From: Aculops lycopersici
Lineage: Eukaryota; Arthropoda; Arachnida; Trombidiformes; Eriophyidae
DNA: 64,000 nt
Direction: 5' to 3'
Assembly: GCA_015350385.1 (NCBI GenBank)
Contig: WNKI01000001.1
Location: forward strand, 4,497,332-4,561,331
Under the pieces are notes generated by a model, which saw nothing but the letters and a program-made list of their open reading frames with translations, did no database searches and had not been told where the DNA came from. How positions within the stretch are numbered: position 1 is the stretch's first letter; the number at the start of each line of letters is the position of its first letter. Below are positions 21,288 to 32,599 of the stretch, piece after piece. Both the position numbers and the translations under genes were made by a program.

Positions 21288-22889
21288 TCCCTCTTTGTGT
21301 GTATGTATAGCGACAAACTAAACTCACTCCGTCTACCAGTCGCCGGTGAATGAAACTAACAAACTGACGTCAGTTTGTCGTCGCAATAATGTCAAGAATC
21401 TCGTGAATGTGCTGCTTGTTGTTGTTGTTGTCGATGTAGTTTTAGTTGATTTGATTCCACAAGTTATTGTTATTCTTCCACCTGGTCAGAATAGTTTGTC
21501 CAAGTATTCTGACCAAACTCATCTGCGCGCACCTAGAGTTTGAATCATCACGTAACGCAACAGCATCGACGGGAGGAAAAAACCATTTGCCACCGCCACC
21601 GTGCTGCCGGTAAAGGTGAGAGTCGAGAAACGACGAAGAACAGAAGAAGCTGTAAGAGCAGTAGTACTAGTAGTAGCAGTACTAGTAATAGTAGTAGTAG
21701 CAATAGTTGGCAGCGCCAAGCGTTACAGGTGTAGCCATATAGCGTAATCAAGTTTACCTGCTGCCACCGCAACCACTTGCAGCTACTGTAATACACATTT
21801 TGCGCGGACACCACCGCTAACATCGCACTACCTGGCGGCGAAGGTTCGTGATCGGGGAAACAGTTGGCTTTGGCAGTAAGCGCATGCTGCTCGCGAGCAG
21901 AGACGCATTAAAGAACCCTTTGTCTTACCCGAGCAAATTCATGTTAACACTCACCTCGCGCGGGGTTACCTTTCATTACGTAGCTAAGGTTTTTGCGCCA
22001 ATTTCGTCCGTCTGCCTTCTAGAGGCAAACTAGCGAGTGCCCATAAGACACAAAAGCACACCAGTCGACTTCTAAATAGAGAATAGAATCACCATTTGCC
22101 AAAGTAACGATTGTGTCAAGTTACAGTTGGTTTAATATTCATAAGCAGCGGCAATAGAATACAAGACAGAGTGAGATTAGACAACAGGTGGTGTGACCCT
22201 GCAGTTAATCAACCAACTCGGCTGCCAAATAGAAATAGACTTTCCCCATTTGAGTAGAAGCAACAGCAGCAGGACTGATTTGGGATTTCTGTGACTTTTT
22301 CCTTTCGATTGCCCGATCGCCTGAAAGCCAAATGGCTAGCTAGCCAGCTTGCCAACTAAATCAACTGACCAACCAACTTATTTATATATATCTTATATCT
22401 CGTCTCTACCCTACGAGATCGTCTGCCTGCTCGCCGTCTATCTTTGTTGTTCAACTAGTTGATCGGTTGATAGATAGAAAGCAAAGAGCAACGCCAAGGT
22501 CAATATGGTCAGTCAAACTACATTGGACGCCCATCAAATCAACTGGCTCTCTCACTAATCTGTAGTTGGCGCGCCTGATTCCCACTTCCATCGCCGCCGC
22601 CATTGTACTCGAAGCTTGGCGCTAAAACCAAGTGCGACCTCGAACCTTGGTGAAGATTGAAAAGGGGCAAATAGCGTTTTGCAAGAGCAACATCGAGTTT
22701 CTTGACCGACACTGACGCGCACTCGATAGATCGAGTGTCGAGTGGCTGCAGTAGAGGCGGCGGTAGCCATAGTGTCAGATTCCCAAGTCCATTGTTAAGC
22801 ACAAAGAGTTGTGACTACCATTAGTATTACCAACATTACCTCTTACAACTTGTTAGTAGCGGCCGGCTTTCTTATTAGGGAAAATGCGA
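21288..22889. other. Non-coding region with TAG/CAG-type microsatellites
   Basis: Holds TAG units near 21662-21705. Frames here are repeat-driven (poly-Ser, poly-Leu) or lack an ATG. Nothing else is recognised. Confidence 0.55.
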
Positions 22890-22924
22890 AAATTTGGAAG
22901 AGTAGAAAGATGAAATTACGGAGT
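22890..22924 (+). repeat. Dispersed 35-bp repeat, copy 2
   Basis: Partner of 19567-19601, three mismatches in 35. It lies about 70 bp past the stop of the DLGAP-domain gene and so may be in its 3' UTR, where it would be transcribed antisense to this orientation. Confidence 0.6.
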
Positions 22925-22994
22925 GTTGAGTTTCGGTTGAGATTTTATTTTTTAATCTGCTATCTATTGCTAACAGATTAGATCATAATGAGGT

Positions 22995-23411
22995 TTACAT
23001 TGATGGATCATATCCCTCACTCTTGAATAGATTGTCGAGCAATTTAAACTTTTGCTCAACATCCTCCACTTGGAAATAGATCATCTCCCAAAAACCTTGC
23101 AAGTCGTTTGTCGTTACAGGATTCTTGCCGGTATTGTTTTCACAATTATCAATCAGCTCCGAAAATTGCTTAAACCTTTGAGACATCAATAATTTGGCCT
23201 GTCCAATGACTGTTCTATACATTCCCAACGTTTCCTCAGTTCCATGCTCTTCATCCAGGTGGTGGGTCCATATTTTACATAGATTATTTAGCTTCTCCTC
23301 TTCTTTTCTCAAAACTTCCTTGAACCCTTCCACCGAGGCGCACATGGGTAAATTGTTATTATAAGTGACGGGCTGTTGATGTGACTTATCTTTGGCTGTT
23401 CCGCTGGACAT
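22995..23411 (-). CDS. DLGAP/HURP-domain protein (GKAP C-terminal domain only)
   Basis: 138 residues from ATG 23411. Almost all of it is the conserved C-terminal domain of disks-large-associated proteins (GKAP/DLGAP, vulcan and mars in flies): LRKEEEKLNNLCKIW, then IGQAKLLMSQRFKQFSELID, then DLQGFWEMIYFQVEDVEQKF. In full-length relatives this domain sits at the end of a protein of 800-1000 residues that scaffolds synapses or binds spindle microtubules. A good acceptor (polypyrimidine then TCACAG) lies 5 bases before the ATG, so an upstream exon exists. Only about 730 bp separate it from ZSWIM8, leaving little room for a long N-terminus. Either a domain-only paralogue or the last exon of a spliced gene. 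Confidence 0.8.
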   Translation of the reverse strand: MSSGTAKDKSHQQPVTYNNNLPMCASVEGFKEVLRKEEEKLNNLCKIWTHHLDEEHGTEETLGMYRTVIGQAKLLMSQRFKQFSELIDNCENNTGKNPVTTNDLQGFWEMIYFQVEDVEQKFKLLDNLFKSEGYDPSM

Positions 23412-24139
23412 CTTATCTGTGATAAAAACTAAGAGTAATGACAACTCGAAATAATACTGATACAAATGATTATGTAATGATCTTGAATGGACCAAGAGCA
23501 ACAGTGTTAGAATTTGACAAGAGAGCAAAATCTGAGCAGTGTAAATTTCGACACACACGCTGACGCGGCGAGTGACGGTACTTTGGCATTAGCGTCCCAA
23601 ATTGGCTTTCAGCTCACACATAGAGCTTGTGCTTGTAGCTAAACCGTAAACTACAACAAGCTGTTATGGGACGCTTTCTCAGTGACGCTTCTGCGAGCTG
23701 TCTCAAAATAACACGGCCAAACAAACCCAAGTTGTGTGTGCAGTTTGGAGCGGCTGCGTGCAAAATTTGCATTGCCTTGAGTGCATACGAAATTTGTTTG
23801 GCTCTATTATTTTAAGACAACTTGATAGCATCAACACATCTTGGGTAAATATTGTAGAGACAGATGTAAAACGTAAATAGAGCATTTACTTATTTACACT
23901 CGTTGACTTTTAATCATGTATCATGGAACGCATATTCCATCATGTCAATTAGGTTAGGCCACAATCAATAGTACAATTCAAATACTATCAATTTTAGTGT
24001 CATTCTAAACCAATAACAAATTTTTAATCAACTTCTAGAATCACTATGAACTACTAGAAAGAACTATTATTTATACACAACAAAGGAGAAAATTTTGCAA
24101 ATAATTTAATATCCTACTATGAAACAATAGACCCTCAAA
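23412..24139. other. Divergent promoter region, DLGAP-like / ZSWIM8
   Basis: About 730 bp between the two start codons, AT-rich toward ZSWIM8. It should contain both promoters. No TATA element or conserved gene is clear. Confidence 0.5.
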
Positions 24140-26708
24140 ATGCTCGACTCAAATGACGACGACTCGGATTCAAATAGGTCTGATTACTTATCGAATGTTG
24201 GCGAGGATGTTGATGTACATCTTAATCACTATAGGATTCCAAAACTATCTAGCTTTGGATCTAACGGCACAAACAATTCTCCAAAGTTGAGGGTCAACCG
24301 AGAGCAAGTTAAATGCAACAATGACGGCAAGATCCTTTCTCTTATTGAACTGGCCGCCCAAAAAGTAGCCTGTCATCTACCATTCGGTGAGGTGGAGCGT
24401 TTTTCCCCGCCTGTGCCTGAACCTATGCAATGTAGGATAGCATTCTGGAGTTTTCCACAAGATGAAGAAGATGTAAGGTTGTATACTTGTTTAGCAAACG
24501 GAAATGCTGATGTTTTTATGCGAGCTGAGGAGTTGCTTGCCAGAAATGCAGTTTGTGATCTACTGCAAGTGGGGTTTCATTTGAGTGCAAATGTACAGTT
24601 CATGAATGAATCCGATGAAATGGAGCATTTTAGAGTGGCAGTTACATTTGATAGACGCAAAATATTGACATGTAATTGTTCGTGCTTATCAATGTCATGC
24701 TATTGTCAGCACGCAGTTGCCGTTTGCTTACAACGGATTAGGAAACCCAACGAAGTAACTATTAGGGCACCCATATCAGAGTCATTGCAAAGACTTGACA
24801 AGAATCAATTGCAGAAACTAGCTCAGTATCTCATCAATGAATCGCCGCAACAATTTCTTCCACCCGCTCAATGTCTAATCGATGAACTGTTGTCTGGAGA
24901 CAATGCCATTATCAATCAGAATTCTGCGGCTCCAGACCCGACGGCGGGAGCTGCCATACACGAGGAAACTAGCTGGTATCTTGATTATGTTCATTTGTCA
25001 GCGGATATACAAAAAATCTTACAGAAACAATGTACAACCCAACCAACTGTTTGTGATGTTCAATCCCTACACATCACAGCTCCACCTGCATCAGCCGAAT
25101 ACTCTCAATTACTTAGACCAATTAGAGGAAGAGAACCGGAGGGATTATGGAATCTCATCTCCATTGTTGGTGAGATGATGCGACGTCGTGACTCTAACTT
25201 TACCCAACTACTTGAAATCATAACAGAGGAGGTTATGAAATTGGACAAGATAGTAACCTGGTGGTTCGAGACCAAGGTTTCGCTTCACTCTGGATCGACT
25301 ATACACTTTGCCAACTCGAAGAGCTCACAGTCAACCTCACAGTATTCATGTAGCAATTTCTCTGACGAAATTGTACATTTGTGGCGCTTGGCCGCCATGA
25401 ATCCCGATGCCAGCCCCGAGGAGCGAAAGCAACTTTATGACAAATTCTTCCAATGGCATTTATTTATCTTACAACGCCATCGTTCTGTAACAGAAAACGG
25501 ATCTGCATGTCTCGCCAAAGCAAACAAGAGGAATATCCTAGAATTGTTTCCTGGATTCAAGTCAGCCATGGAGGGTAGTCTGATTGATTGGAGCGACTGG
25601 GATCCGAAACGCGCAAAGCTCATAATCCATGACGAAGTTACTAATGAGAGAAGTAAGCGAAACAAGAAGAAGAAGAGGAAGTCGAAGAAACAAACCACGA
25701 GTGATTGTACTAGTATTGCAAGTTCCGAATGTCAGCCCTCGACCTCAACATCTGCTCAAGCAACCGAACAATATAGTCAACAAGCACTTGAAATTGGCAA
25801 GGGTTCATCTAATCAAGATGAAGCATCAATTTCTATTAAAGAGGACGACGAGGATGAGAGGGAAAACTCACGACTCAACGAGGTAAACGAGGAGGCTGAT
25901 GAGGACTCGCAAGAGTTTGATCTACCTGAACAAGTGCAACAACTCCAGATTGCGGAGGTTGACGAGAATAGAGCAGTTGAAGTTGCGGGTCCAGAAGAAG
26001 ATCTCCAAATATACTACATGGACAGACTGGTAGAGGATCCGTCCGGCCCACAAAAGCCGGAATCCATCGAGGATCTCATCAAGGTTAACTTGAAGAAACT
26101 TGGCGATCCGCTCGAAACTATGTATGCCAAAGCCGAGGGTCTCTATGCGCATGGTCACATAGAGGAGGCCCGTTATTTGGCCTTCCGGGTTGCAAATGAC
26201 ATACTAAACCATCGAAACTACCCGAGTCCGAGGCAACTTTACAACCTACCTCGCCGAAGAAAAAAGAAAGGAACTCTAGACAACCAAATGAGCATTGTAA
26301 CATCCGAGACTCTTACTAAGGTTACCTTCTTGTGTAATGTTTTAGCCGAAGATCCATCAAATCATAGCCTAATTTTTAAGCTAATACTATTTGGTATTCG
26401 TATGAAGCGCTCACCTGCGGCAACCAAACCTCTCGAGGTTAAACTGATCAACCAAAAACAAGAATTGATCTCGATATTGAAGAATATTATAATTAGAGAA
26501 GTTGAGCTAGATGTTCTGAGGGAAATTGCGCAGTCGCTTAGCGACTCGGCGTGCGAAAATCGCCTAGATCCTCTTACAACTCTCATGGTTGGCAACTACC
26601 TATTCGAAGCTCTAGTTTTATCAAGACCTCCGACGTGCACTAACTGCACAGTTAGGGATCCCAATGACCCAAGATCTCAATCCTCTTCAGTGGCAGTGGC
26701 GACATCAT

Positions 26709-26739
<31 letters not shown>

Positions 26740-28795
26740 AACATCACAGGGGTCTCATCCTAATAACCATTCAAATCACCAAGACCAGAATGAACCGCGG
26801 AACCACGCGCCCAACTTGGACTTCAATCCTGTGTTGCACAACTTACATCCTCACGAAACCAGCCGACCATCGACATTGCATATCCACGGCAAGAGACCCT
26901 CTGATACTGAGCTAGGCTTCCAAGCTGCACTAGATGCATTAAGTGTCAAAATCAACATCCTCGAGACGGATCATCCGCTTCTATGCGAAGGTATTCGACG
27001 TCAACGGGGCGAGCTAGCCTTGTCCTTGTTGATTCATTACAAGGATGATCAAGACAAACTGGATTTGATTCTGAGTCACTTGCTCGATAAGAATGTAATC
27101 CTATCTCCAGCTCAGAAGATGGCAACTCCAACGCAAGCGAGTTCATTATCGAGTAACCCTGGACCAGCTACATCATCTGCGGCTACCAATGTTGTACCAA
27201 CTGCAGCTTCATCGACTCCACCCTTCGCAAACGGAACTGATGAATCCAAAACGACGAACGGTGGCATCTCAAGGGTTTCCACGAGCAAGAAAGTGCCACC
27301 ATCGCAAGATCCCAGCCAGCCAACCGAGGCCTCGGCTCACTTTATGTTCGAACTTTCCAAAACTGTATTTGACAAGGCAGGTGGTAATAGTTTGACCGCT
27401 CACCTGTTTAGGCCTCAGCTTATGGCACAGAATGACGGTCGCGATATACACAGAAACTTGCATATGTGTACTCTAAGGATTGCACTCTATGCCTTGGGCC
27501 TACACAATCGTACCTCGTCGACTTGGATGAATAGAACCTACAGTGGAAGGGCCTCATTCATTCACGAGCAAGCGCTTGAGATTGGATTGCCTGCAATCAA
27601 ATTTCTCAAGGACAATTGGGAGGGCTACCTGACTCCCGTTGAAGCGGCATCCATAGCGGACAAAGCTGGCTGCTCAAATGATATCGAGACAAAGCAGATT
27701 GCCGCCGAGATGGCCAAGTCATGTTTGAAGTCTGCTCACTACCTGGATTTGAATGCAGTCACAAGAATTCTAGCACAATGCAAGGAACAAACAATGGAAA
27801 TGATCGAGTCCGCTTGTAATGAGATTGAACAGGTGGCTGAAACTGAGAATGTTTGCGCTGATGTATTGTTTGTTACGGCAAGAACTTGGGGTGAGCTCTC
27901 GCAAACGGTGGTCAATAGGACTATGCACCATTTTGATGGCAGTAAAGTCTTCCAGTTGAATATGTCACCACAACCAAATGTTATCATTGAACAGGACAAT
28001 GGAGTTGCCAATTGGTCGGGTGTCCAATTGAACGCGCCCACGGAGCATTGGAACTGTCATCAGCTTAACGATATGACCCCGCCTCCGGCTATGATGGTTA
28101 TGACCAGAGATGTAAATTATCTGCCAAACCAGAATCCGGAGTCGCCTATTTACACAAATATCGACTACTTAAGGGCAGCTTATAGAGTAGGAATCAAAGC
28201 TTTAGACTCGCTAAGATCGTCCATGCACGTTGGAAGCAAACATAATCCCAAGAAGATCGATGACATCCTCTGGCTATTCGGTCTATCCAAATCCCTAGGT
28301 CGCGATTGTGTACATAAGTTTAGCCAAAGTGCAATCACTAATATCATTGATCCATACATCCTAGAGACAATCATCTTCAATATCAACAAACTCTTTGGCG
28401 GCGAGGATCACATTGACAAGATCAACATACTCCTACCTGTTATTGATAAATGTTTGGAGCGGTGTGCCAGGCAAACGAAGGAGCTTATGAAACAAACAAC
28501 ATATACACAGAGAACGGAAATCGATTCAATTCTAGATATTGCGCAGAGAGTTACGGGCTTGGCAACACATCCAACCGCTTTGAACATCTTTGAAGATTTG
28601 CTCAACACTGTCGACCGGATGTATGAAACTAGAAAGGTAAAGAAGTATCGATTTAAGATTGATGTCAAGCATCGACAGCAATGGGTCAAGTACCTGAAGG
28701 AATATTGTCATAATGAGTACTGTACTAATGACGAATGTGCCAAGGTTAGGCATTGGCTGGATATAGAAACGCGAAAATTATACCCAATACCTTGA
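24140..28795 (+). CDS. ZSWIM8: ZSWIM8 homologue, Cullin-RING ligase substrate receptor
   Basis: 1551 residues in one exon. ZSWIM8 (Dora in flies) is the substrate receptor of a Cullin-3 E3 ligase that degrades Argonaute during target-directed microRNA decay. Visible landmarks: an acidic N-terminus; the BC-box-like LAAQKVACHLPF (about 74-85); RIAFWSFPQDEEDVRLYTC (about 97-115); the SWIM zinc finger CNCSCLSMSCYCQHAV (about 177-192); SESLQRLDKNQLQKLAQYL; LLRPIRGREPEGLWNLISIV (about 328-347). A Lys-rich and acidic low-complexity centre follows, then the conserved C-terminal half (KALEVKL-type, HPLLCEGIRRQRGELALSLL, HFMFELSKTVFDKAGGNS, ALYALGLHNRTSSTWMNRTYS, AAYRVGIKALDSL). It is slightly shorter than human ZSWIM8, with shorter low-complexity inserts. 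The total absence of introns is notable. Confidence 0.95.
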
Positions 28796-29215
28796 TATAT
28801 CTATCTTTATATATGTATTTATATTTAGTATATATATTTAGGGATAGATGGGGGAGATCATCCACCGAATTAACTAATTTTAGGAATCAAATTTACAAGA
28901 ATGGATCAACTTTTTTCCAGCAAAACTTTTACAAATTAGTCATTAAACAAACGAGCAAAACGATGAAAGAAAAAGACATCAAGAAACTAAGCCCTTTTAA
29001 TTATTAATAATCATGATCATCATTGACTATGGAGACGATCATCGAGTTTGTCGATATCGTCAAAACCAACCACCAGAACAGAAATACTTAGGTTTTGACT
29101 ATAAAACAAAGGTCAAATTAAAGCAACAAAGTTTCTCTACAACACCTCCGTTTAATTAACACTGGCATAAATCTATGAACAATTACAATGTCAGCGAGGT
29201 ATATATAATGCTTTT
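28796..29215. other. Convergent spacer, ZSWIM8 / SLC6
   Basis: AT-rich 3' flanks of two convergent genes, with TATATA runs near 28795-28840. No feature beyond likely 3' UTRs. Confidence 0.6.
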
Positions 29216-31387
29216 CTATACATTTGTTTCGTTTGTTATTAAGCCAGTGTCGGTGTCGTCCTCCTCCTCGGGAATAATGTAATTCGCCAAACCATCTACA
29301 ACCTTCAAGTCCTCATTGGATTCGTCCTCGTCGTTGCTCTCTTGATCTTGGTCCGTGTATCCATAAGGCTGCCTTTGGCTGGAGTACAAGGTACTGGTGC
29401 TTTCTAACATGTTCGACTCCTCCATCATCATGTGATGCCTATTGATTAGCTTGGGTCCTGAGACGTAGGACGATGGAGCCCAATCCTCGCTAGGACGACA
29501 TAAGTAGTTGATCTTGTCAAGGAAGGAGCCGCTTGGCGACAAGAGGAATCTAACAATGGCCATTGCAGGTATAGCGGCCAGGCAAACAATGGTCATGGTC
29601 CAGCCTAATTTGATTGACCAGCCAGGCGTCTCGGCATCGCGATACTTTGTCATGGGCAAGTGATCGGTAACACAGAAGATTAAGATAGCAAACAATAGAC
29701 TGGGCGTCAGATAGCGCCACAGGAAGTACCAATAGGTTCGTGAGGGAAATAGATTTCTATGAACACTAATCATGTCGTCGATGTCTTGCATAAAATTTTC
29801 CATTCCATAAACCCAAGCAACGGCAATCGATTCCAAAATGCCAACTGTCATTCCTGTGTAAGTGCCGGCAAATTGATCCACCAACTGGACCAAGTAGAAT
29901 CCATTTCCAAAACACATCAATAGACTAAATATAAACATACTTCCGCAAAGGATCATTAAAACAAGTGGCTTCCTGTATCGCAGCTTGTGTGGCCAGGTGT
30001 CCACAATTGTGGTGACGACAGTCTCAATCACAGTCAATTGGCTTGTAATGCCAACATACAACAGGGAGGAAAAGAATATGATTGAATTGAGGTTAGCCAA
30101 TGGCATTTTGGCCAGTATTTCGGGGTAAACCATGAAGGCGAACCCGATTCCAACATCCACAAGCTCTTTGAACGCAATGCCGCTATAATTTGCCATGTAA
30201 CCTAAAGTTGCAAAAGCCACCAAACCCGAGAGGAGGGAAGTCATGAAATTCAAGCTTACAATTTGCATTGTGTTTGAATGGAAGTTGTTGTGAAATTTGT
30301 TCATGCTAGCTAAAGTGATAATAGTGCCCCAACATGGCGACAAGGCAAAGAGTATCTGTGTTGTTGCATCGGCCCAAATATCGATGTCTTGAAAGTGGGT
30401 CCAATCAACCGAGAAATAATAAGCCAGTCCGTCAATTGAACCCTCCAAGCTGAGAGCACGAATCAAAAGTGCAACCAGCATCATATATGGCATCATAAAT
30501 CCTACTAAAGCCCACCTACCCGACGGTCGGCTGTTTGATAACAGTACCCAAAAGACCATTAGCCAAGTGACCATCAATCCGAAGAGAATGTTGACATTCA
30601 AAACTCCTAAATCATTCAAAGACTTGCTCATAGAAACCACATGTTCGCGGAAGTACTCGTTTGCCGGCAAGGTCACGTCATAAGTGGTATTAATAATCCT
30701 ATCGAATGAGGAGCAATTTGTTTGCGCACTGATAATTGCACTTGAGGTTGAGTTTTCATCAAATATCATGGGTGGTAGTGTGGAATTGCTAGAATTTGGT
30801 GAAGTTGGTGAGCTAATGTTGCCGTTGTTTTGGTTTATCTGTGTACAATTTTGCAATATACTAATCGGATGGTCCGACTTAAAGATGCAACTGGCCAAGT
30901 TCCACCTGTTATCGCAGCTTGCCCATGGAAGTGTTCCGAAATTGAGCGATGCAAATAGGTAGTAGACAATCCAAGTATTGAGCATGTTGTAATAGATGGC
31001 CACCATTGCGCAAATTAAGCACATCGTATATCCAATACCCTCGAATGCGGGAGATATGCGCCATATTGTAATGGGACTTTCGTTTGCGTACTGGCCAAAG
31101 GCTAGCTCCATCAGGAAGAGGGGCAAACCAATTGCAAGTAGGACTAGGGTGTAGGCAACCAAGAAGGCGCCGCCTGCGTATTTGTAACACAGGTGAGGAA
31201 ATCTAATCAAGTTGCCAAGTCCAATGCAATAACTCATGGCCGAGGATAAGAAATGCAACCTACTAAGCCACATGTCGCCCGTTAAGTGACGACCACTTGC
31301 TTCATCAAAGTCAATGTCCTCATTGGTGACTATCAATTCGGGCACATCAATTATGGTGGGCACAATGAATTGCGAAGATGGATCCAT
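29216..31387 (-). CDS. SLC6-family sodium:neurotransmitter/amino-acid symporter
   Basis: 723 residues, single exon, twelve predicted membrane segments. TM1 carries MSYCIGLGNLIRFPHLCYK (about 52-70), the family core, followed by GGAFLVAYTLVLLAIGLPLF and ELAFGQY. A large extracellular loop between TM3 and TM4 carries several N-glycosylation sites and the usual Cys pair (ASCDNRWNLASC). Later landmarks are the TM8 region SLLYVGITSQLTVIETVVTT and GNGFYLVQLVDQFAGTYTG. The residue aligned with the TM1 Asp of monoamine transporters is Gly, which fits amino-acid, GABA or glycine transporters. The nearly invariant Trp of GN.WRFP is Ile here. The acidic C-terminal tail ends in TGLITNETNV, a possible PDZ ligand. 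The substrate cannot be named. Confidence 0.9.
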   Translation of the reverse strand: MDPSSQFIVPTIIDVPELIVTNEDIDFDEASGRHLTGDMWLSRLHFLSSAMSYCIGLGNLIRFPHLCYKYAGGAFLVAYTLVLLAIGLPLFLMELAFGQYANESPITIWRISPAFEGIGYTMCLICAMVAIYYNMLNTWIVYYLFASLNFGTLPWASCDNRWNLASCIFKSDHPISILQNCTQINQNNGNISSPTSPNSSNSTLPPMIFDENSTSSAIISAQTNCSSFDRIINTTYDVTLPANEYFREHVVSMSKSLNDLGVLNVNILFGLMVTWLMVFWVLLSNSRPSGRWALVGFMMPYMMLVALLIRALSLEGSIDGLAYYFSVDWTHFQDIDIWADATTQILFALSPCWGTIITLASMNKFHNNFHSNTMQIVSLNFMTSLLSGLVAFATLGYMANYSGIAFKELVDVGIGFAFMVYPEILAKMPLANLNSIIFFSSLLYVGITSQLTVIETVVTTIVDTWPHKLRYRKPLVLMILCGSMFIFSLLMCFGNGFYLVQLVDQFAGTYTGMTVGILESIAVAWVYGMENFMQDIDDMISVHRNLFPSRTYWYFLWRYLTPSLLFAILIFCVTDHLPMTKYRDAETPGWSIKLGWTMTIVCLAAIPAMAIVRFLLSPSGSFLDKINYLCRPSEDWAPSSYVSGPKLINRHHMMMEESNMLESTSTLYSSQRQPYGYTDQDQESNDEDESNEDLKVVDGLANYIIPEEEDDTDTGLITNETNV

Positions 31388-32599
31388 GATTAGACTTTCT
31401 GTTTGAAGTTGCGTTTCTTTTAGTAATTCTATAAAATAATCTCCTTCTTGCTTGCTCCTAATGTCTCCTCGAGTTCCATTTTACTCTCTTATAGATGGTA
31501 TTTGATTCACCTGATTTCCTTCACAGTTTCATGAGTAAGATTTGATAGTTTTAATCCAATGTTTAAATTTAATAGATTGTAAATATCATTTCCAGTTGGT
31601 GGACGACGATACAGATAAACCTGAGCAGCTGATTGTGGTGGAGTTGTCTCACTTGGAAGTGAGTTAACATGTCCAATGCACGAGCTTACTAGTGGTAGTA
31701 GTCGTTGTCGTCTTCGTCGTCGGCGACGTGAAGATCGAAAAGTGTAATACTAATACAAAGAGAGGGAGAGAGAGGGAGACCGTAGCAAAGGCAACAACTT
31801 TTTGAGCCAGCTACTGTTACGTTTCTCGTAGTGCTAACACGACTCGAGGGGCACATAGGGTCGTGAAGCTGGCGAGGCCACGCACTCTGTGTGCCAGTTA
31901 GTCTTGCCACTATAAATGGCGCCACTCAAATTGCTTTCGCTAACCGAGCGAGTAGATCCATGTGTGATACAAGTCCAGTTAGTTCGAGCGATTGCTTCAA
32001 TCATCGATATCATCGCGTTGATTTAGTTAGCTTCTCAATTCTTGTCTTTAAATGGCCACCAAGTAATAGGCAAAAATTGCCATTCGACAATGCAGTAGTC
32101 CAGACCAACCAAAGGGCATATCCGCACAATGGATAGAGAGGAGCGAGAGAAAAACTTTTGTGTGCTCCGTTTGTTGTGCTCTAAGACAAATGCCAACAAA
32201 TTAGTTCACAATGAATCCGCTAGGGGAGGTGGGCTCATAGAAAAAACACGTGAGAAGCGCTAGTCGCTGGAAAGAAGATTAAAACAAGTGAACACTTTTT
32301 TTTTGTAAAACACACAGTGCACGTCGAAGCAAGTGTGCTCATCGACAAACTTGAAAACACCAAAATCCTCGATGAAATCTTCAACTCATCCAACAACATT
32401 GTTATCTTCATTTGTTGGCCAGATAGATTCATTAATATAAGAAAGACTTATTAAAATCCCCTATTCATTGCGATGGAACTCGACAACAGGTGATATTAGT
32501 ACCCGTTTTCGTTTGGGGTTTCAAAAGGAAACCTTGAGGTGGCGTCGAAAAGAGGATAACAAATTAAGAAGAGCATACCCAATTGCAAAAGCGTATAAG
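31388..32599. other. Divergent intergenic region, SLC6 / KCMF1
   Basis: About 1.2 kb. A TATA-like CTATAAGAG on the minus strand near 31485-31493 could serve the SLC6 gene. GTC/GTT-type repeats lie near 31699-31730. No coding frame is supported. Confidence 0.5.

Noticed and set aside
21848..21910. Third copy of the small secreted-protein gene
   Set aside because: GATCGGGGAAACAGTTGG and GCTTTGGC resemble the parent, but the order and spacing do not match and similarity ends at once.
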